A program made the position numbers and the translations under genes. The notes beneath the pieces were generated by a model, which saw only the letters and a program-made list of their open reading frames with translations, ran no database searches and was not told the origin of the DNA. From JAVKFY01 sp040223615 (lineage in GTDB: Bacteria > Pseudomonadota > Alphaproteobacteria > GCA-2731375), in the NCBI GenBank assembly GCA_040223615.1, contig JAVKFY010000071.1, forward strand, positions 1-64,000: 64,000 nucleotides of DNA, read 5' to 3'. The stretch's first letter is position 1; the number at the start of each line of letters is the position of its first letter. Shown one piece after another: positions 60,940 through 64,000 of the stretch.

Positions 60940-61992
60940 ATGGATCACAAGAAGGCAGTCGTCGTCGGCGCGCTCGGCATGATCGGGCGCCATGTACTGC
61001 AGACGCTGGAAGCCAGCAACGACTGGGACATTGTCGGCATTTCGCGTCGCAAGCCGAGTTTCGACACGCGGGCCGAGTTCATCTCGGTCGACCTAGAGGA
61101 CCGCGCGGCGGCCGAGCGAGCGCTCGGCAAGCTCGACGACGTCACCCATGTTTTCTATTCGGCGCTGAACGGCTCGATCCATGCCGAGAATGTCGCGGGC
61201 AACCTGGCCCTGACCGCGAACTCCGTCGGCGTGCTGGCCGAGGCATCGGCGAAGGCGATGCAGCGCGTGGTGTTGACGCAGGGCGGCAAGTACTACGGCT
61301 GTCATCTCGGCAAACACAAGACGCCGTCGGTCGAGACCGACCCGCGCCACCTGCCGCCGAACTTCTATTACGACCAGCAGGACTTCGTGGTCGACCTGCA
61401 GAAGGGCAAGGACTGGACCTACACGCTGGTCCGGCCCGAGGCGGTGATCGGCAACGTCGCCGGCATTCCGCTGAACAGCTGCGGGTTCCTGGCGGCCTAC
61501 GCTGCCATCTGCAAGCACCTCGACGTGCCGTTCCACTATCCCGGGCCGGTCGAGGCGTTCGAGGCCTACAACAAGTTCACCGACGCGCGCATCCTGGGCC
61601 GGTTCGAGGCTTGGTGCGCCACCGCACCCGAGGCCGCCAACGAGGCCTTCAACATCACCAACGAGTCGGGCTTCCGCTGGTGCAACCTGTGGCCGGCGTT
61701 GACCGCCTATTTCGGTTGCCGGCCCGGCATGGTGATGCCGTTCTCGCTGACCGACTTCATGGCCGACAAGGCGCCGGTGTGGGACCAGATCGTCGCCAAG
61801 CACGACCTGAAGCCGACGCCGTTCGCGGACATGGGCGACTGGGTGTTCGCCGATTGGAATCTGGGCCGGACGTGGGACACGATCCTGGAGGACACCAAGC
61901 GCATCAAGGCCGGTTTCACCGAGGTGATGGATACCGAGGAAAGCTTCCTGTCGACATTCGACCTGATGCGCCGAGACCGGATTATCCCGTGA
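60940..61992 (+). CDS. PRISE-like SDR oxidoreductase, copy 2
   Basis: A 350-residue paralogue of the gene at 59707. The nucleotide motif is VVGALGMIGRHVLQTL (first Gly of GxxGxxG replaced by Ala), with K117 in GGKYYG and Tyr 143/144 in NFYYDQQDF. Shared blocks include RHLPPNFYYDQQDF, DFMADKG/KAPVW and RIQ/KAGFTEV. The ATG at 60940 is preceded by GGGAGGAG; a 6-residue longer reading is rejected. Its 3' end overlaps the convergent FadR-type regulator by 11 bp. Divergent paralogues with the same catalytic residues suggest differing substrates or stereochemistry. Confidence 0.87.
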   Translation: MDHKKAVVVGALGMIGRHVLQTLEASNDWDIVGISRRKPSFDTRAEFISVDLEDRAAAERALGKLDDVTHVFYSALNGSIHAENVAGNLALTANSVGVLAEASAKAMQRVVLTQGGKYYGCHLGKHKTPSVETDPRHLPPNFYYDQQDFVVDLQKGKDWTYTLVRPEAVIGNVAGIPLNSCGFLAAYAAICKHLDVPFHYPGPVEAFEAYNKFTDARILGRFEAWCATAPEAANEAFNITNESGFRWCNLWPALTAYFGCRPGMVMPFSLTDFMADKAPVWDQIVAKHDLKPTPFADMGDWVFADWNLGRTWDTILEDTKRIKAGFTEVMDTEESFLSTFDLMRRDRIIP

Positions 61993-62737
61993 CCGCGGCG
62001 GCCTTCGGCGGGGTCCGGCTGTGCGCGATGCCGACTGACAGTCGCGTCGCGGACTTCCGCAGATGACTTCGCACGGCCTTCTTCGCCAGCACCGGCGCGC
62101 CGTCCCGGATTGCCGCGAAGATTGCCTCGTGCTCGCGCCACACCGCCGTCAGTTCCTCGCTGTGCTGCGCAACGTCGGCCCGCGAAAGTCGGATTGCCGC
62201 CAGGATCGTCGGCTGCAGGGCCTGGCAGACGCCGATGTAGTAGGGGTTGCCGGTGGCGTGCGCCATGGCCCGATGGAAGTGAAGTTCCGCCTCCGGTCCG
62301 CTGTCGCTGGCCTTGCTGAGATGGTCCACCGCCAGCTTCATCGCGTCGAGATGCTGGTCCTCACGGCGCTCGGCCGCCAGCGTGGCAACGGTCGGCTCGA
62401 TGGTGAGGCGGGTCTCGAAGACGTAGGCCAGGTTCTCCTGACGCTCCAGATGACTGGTCTCGATCGACAACGTGCGACGGGTGATCTCGCTGACGAAGGC
62501 GCCCGCTCCCTGTCGAGTGTCGATCAGACCCTCGTGCTTCAGACTGGAAACGGCTTCGCGAATTACGGTGCGGCTGACACCGAAGGACTCGGCGAGTTGT
62601 GCTTCGGTCGGCAGCCGATCGCCAGGCTGCATCTTGCCCCCGGTGATGCGTTCGCGAAGTGCGCGCGCGATCTGGTGCGCCAGCGTGTCTCGGCGCGATA
62701 CCGGGCGAAAGTCTTCGAAGGCGCTATCACCAAACAC
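61982..62737 (-). CDS. FadR-subfamily GntR transcriptional regulator
   Basis: A 251-residue regulator: winged HTH at about residues 15-85 (MQPGDRLPTEAQLAESFGVS, then RTVIREAVSSLKHEGLIDTR) and an FCD ligand domain with EAELHFHRAMAHATGNPYY and a terminal VRSHLRKSATRL. Typical ligands are organic or sugar acids. The gene is divergent from the luciferase-like monooxygenase across a 325-bp region that contains a GTAT-N4-ATAC operator-like site. It is convergent with the second SDR gene. It likely controls the local oxidoreductase genes. Confidence 0.9.
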   Translation of the reverse strand: MFGDSAFEDFRPVSRRDTLAHQIARALRERITGGKMQPGDRLPTEAQLAESFGVSRTVIREAVSSLKHEGLIDTRQGAGAFVSEITRRTLSIETSHLERQENLAYVFETRLTIEPTVATLAAERREDQHLDAMKLAVDHLSKASDSGPEAELHFHRAMAHATGNPYYIGVCQALQPTILAAIRLSRADVAQHSEELTAVWREHEAIFAAIRDGAPVLAKKAVRSHLRKSATRLSVGIAHSRTPPKAAAVTG

Positions 62738-62869
62738 GTTGCGGTTCGCTCAACCTCGTTACCTGGGTGGTGCGTTCAAGTCGGGCGTGGCGCTGCCCGT
62801 TCTGCACTCGATACGCCGCCGCAAGACAAACGCGGCACGCTTGATCGCAGGTCCGCGCTCGGGGCTCAA

Positions 62870-62895
62870 CCCTTCGTCGCGCGCGCGACGAAGGG
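62870..62895. repeat. 26-bp perfect palindrome in the FadR/LLM divergent region
   Basis: Positions 62870-62882 (beginning CCCTTCGTC) are perfectly complementary to 62883-62895 (ending GACGAAGGG), with no unpaired base at the centre. In RNA it would form a stem of at least 11 bp with a GCGC loop. It lies 133 bp upstream of the regulator gene. No T-run follows on either side. It may be a REP-like element or an attenuating hairpin. Confidence 0.6.
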
Positions 62896-62949
62896 GGCGA
62901 TCGGAAGAGGCCGTCGGGCGCCAAGTGCTGCGTGATCGAGTGCGCGAAT

Positions 62950-62965
62950 TTGTATGATAATACGA
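62950..62965. promoter_or_regulatory. FadR-type operator candidate upstream of the LLM gene
   Basis: TTGTATGATAATACGA contains the inverted repeat GTAT-N4-ATAC and resembles TnGTATnATnATACnA-like sites of GntR/FadR regulators. It lies about 100 bp upstream of the luciferase-like gene and about 210 bp upstream of the regulator. Confidence 0.5.
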
Positions 62966-63062
62966 CTTTCTAGCAATATGCGCCACTTCGTTGGCGCGGG
63001 GCGGTTCGACGGACCGGGTTTGACCAGGACGATCCGCCAGTCAGCCGACGAGGGAGGGCACT

Positions 63063-64000
63063 ATGCGTCTCGGCCTGTTCATGATGCCGTTGCACGATCC
63101 GGAACGCGACTACCAGACCGTGCTGAGCGAAGACCGCGAGGCGATCCTGCATGCGGAGAAGCTCGGTTTCGACGAGGCGTGGGTGGGTGAGCATTACGCC
63201 TGCGCGACCGAGCCGATTCCGGATCCGATGCAGTTCATGGCAACCCTGATCCCGGTCACGGAGCGGATCAAGTTCGGCACCGCGGTCATTAACATGCCGC
63301 AGCACCATCCGGCGCAGGTCGCCGGCAACGCGGCGCAGTTCGACCATCTGGCGCAGGGCCGCTTCATCATGGGCGTCGGTCCAGGCGGCCTGGGCTCCGA
63401 CTTCGAGCTGTTCCAGACCTTCGACAAGAACCGCGCCGAGATGATGGCCGAGGCCGTCGACATGGTGCACAAGATCTGGGCCTCCGACCCCCCCTACCGC
63501 ATCCACGGCAAGTATTGGGACGTGGTGGTCGACGAGCAAGTGCAGGAGAAGCTCGGCATTGGCCCGATGCTGAAGCCCTACCAGAAGCCGCATCCGCCGC
63601 TGGCGATGTCGGTGATGAGCCCGCATTCCGGAACCGCTCGCTTCGCCGGCTCGAACGGCTGGGGTATGATCTCCGCGAACTTCACGCCGCTGGAGAACGT
63701 CAAGACGCACTGGACGTCGTATGCCGCCGGGGCCAGCGACGCCGGCGAGCAGCCGGACCGCAACCTGTGGCGTGTCGCCCGCTCGATCCTGGTGACCGAC
63801 TCTGACGAGCAGGCCGAAGCCTACCTTTCGAAGGAGGCGTGCAGCCCGGCCTGGTACTACAAGTATCTGCGCGACAACCTCGGGACGTACGGACTCCTGG
63901 GCATCTTCAAGGACGACCAGTCGATGCCCGATTCCGATCTCACCTGGCAGAAATGCCTGGAGCTCATGTTGATCTCCGGCAGCCCCAAGCGCGTGCTCGA
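63063..64000 (+). CDS. LLM-class flavin-dependent oxidoreductase (luciferase-like monooxygenase), 3' truncated by the window
   Basis: The visible 312 residues form a luciferase-like TIM barrel using reduced flavin (FMN or F420 type, to be decided). It begins RLGLFMMPLHDPERDY, then AEKLGFDEAWVGEHY, and contains FDHLAQGRFIMGVGPGGLGS, the family cofactor region. IHGKYWDV and KPYQKPHPPLAMSVMSPHSG are further hallmarks shared with limonene- and alkane-type monooxygenases. The ATG at 63063 follows GGAGGG. The C-terminus is beyond the right edge. It is probably under control of the divergent FadR-type regulator and linked to the reductase and lactonase genes nearby. Confidence 0.92.
   Translation, partial: MRLGLFMMPLHDPERDYQTVLSEDREAILHAEKLGFDEAWVGEHYACATEPIPDPMQFMATLIPVTERIKFGTAVINMPQHHPAQVAGNAAQFDHLAQGRFIMGVGPGGLGSDFELFQTFDKNRAEMMAEAVDMVHKIWASDPPYRIHGKYWDVVVDEQVQEKLGIGPMLKPYQKPHPPLAMSVMSPHSGTARFAGSNGWGMISANFTPLENVKTHWTSYAAGASDAGEQPDRNLWRVARSILVTDSDEQAEAYLSKEACSPAWYYKYLRDNLGTYGLLGIFKDDQSMPDSDLTWQKCLELMLISGSPKRVL

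Overview
The window is GC-rich, densely coding DNA from an alphaproteobacterium. The clearest marker is a complete general stress response locus (PhyR anti-anti-sigma regulator, NepR anti-sigma factor, EcfG sigma factor), a system known only from Alphaproteobacteria. The ScfR-type regulator, the many ABC uptake systems and the glucosylglycerol genes fit a free-living, possibly marine or plant-associated, Rhodospirillales-like organism; this finer placement is inference. No rRNA, tRNA, CRISPR array or intact mobile element was seen.

Layout. 1-600: start of an ABC solute-binding protein. 0.8-5.7 kb: an ScfR-type regulator followed by a response regulator, a small membrane protein and a symporter-histidine kinase fusion. 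5.8-12.2 kb: a stress-signalling block with an ECF sigma/anti-sigma pair, a secreted PRC-barrel protein, an HWE histidine kinase whose N-terminus looks like the ethylene-binding domain of plant ETR1, then ecfG-nepR divergent from phyR. Two GGAAC-N16-CGTT promoters (EcfG type) sit upstream of nepR-ecfG and of the other ECF sigma gene, suggesting autoregulation and a sigma cascade. 12.2-33.2 kb: uptake and breakdown of nitrogenous organics, with a Liv-type transporter, an RpiR regulator, a glutamine-synthetase-like enzyme, several amide or peptide hydrolases and a Dpp-type peptide transporter. The dppD-dppF junction holds a 74-bp tandem repeat that creates two extra mini-ORFs, each coupled by an ATGA overlap.

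33.4-39.2 kb: a NitT/TauT-type transporter between two cupin genes and a GntR regulator. 39.2-47.8 kb: an IS5-like transposase remnant, then a catabolic block with a ThDP enzyme, HyuA/HyuB, a MaoC-like protein, a PaaK-like CoA ligase and an N-carbamoylsarcosine-hydrolase-like enzyme. 47.9-57.3 kb: a seven-gene operon for making and importing glucosylglycerol (gpsA, HAD phosphatase, ggpS, sugar ABC transporter), divergent from a GH13 glucosidase. 57.4-64 kb: a lone response regulator, an 0.8-kb stretch with no supported gene, an SMP-30 hydrolase, two divergent PRISE-like reductases, a FadR-family regulator and the start of a luciferase-like monooxygenase.

The most notable observation is the ETR1-like sensor kinase beside phyR: all seven ETR1 residues reported to matter for ethylene binding that I could align are present. 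It may feed an ethylene-like or copper-dependent signal into the general stress response.
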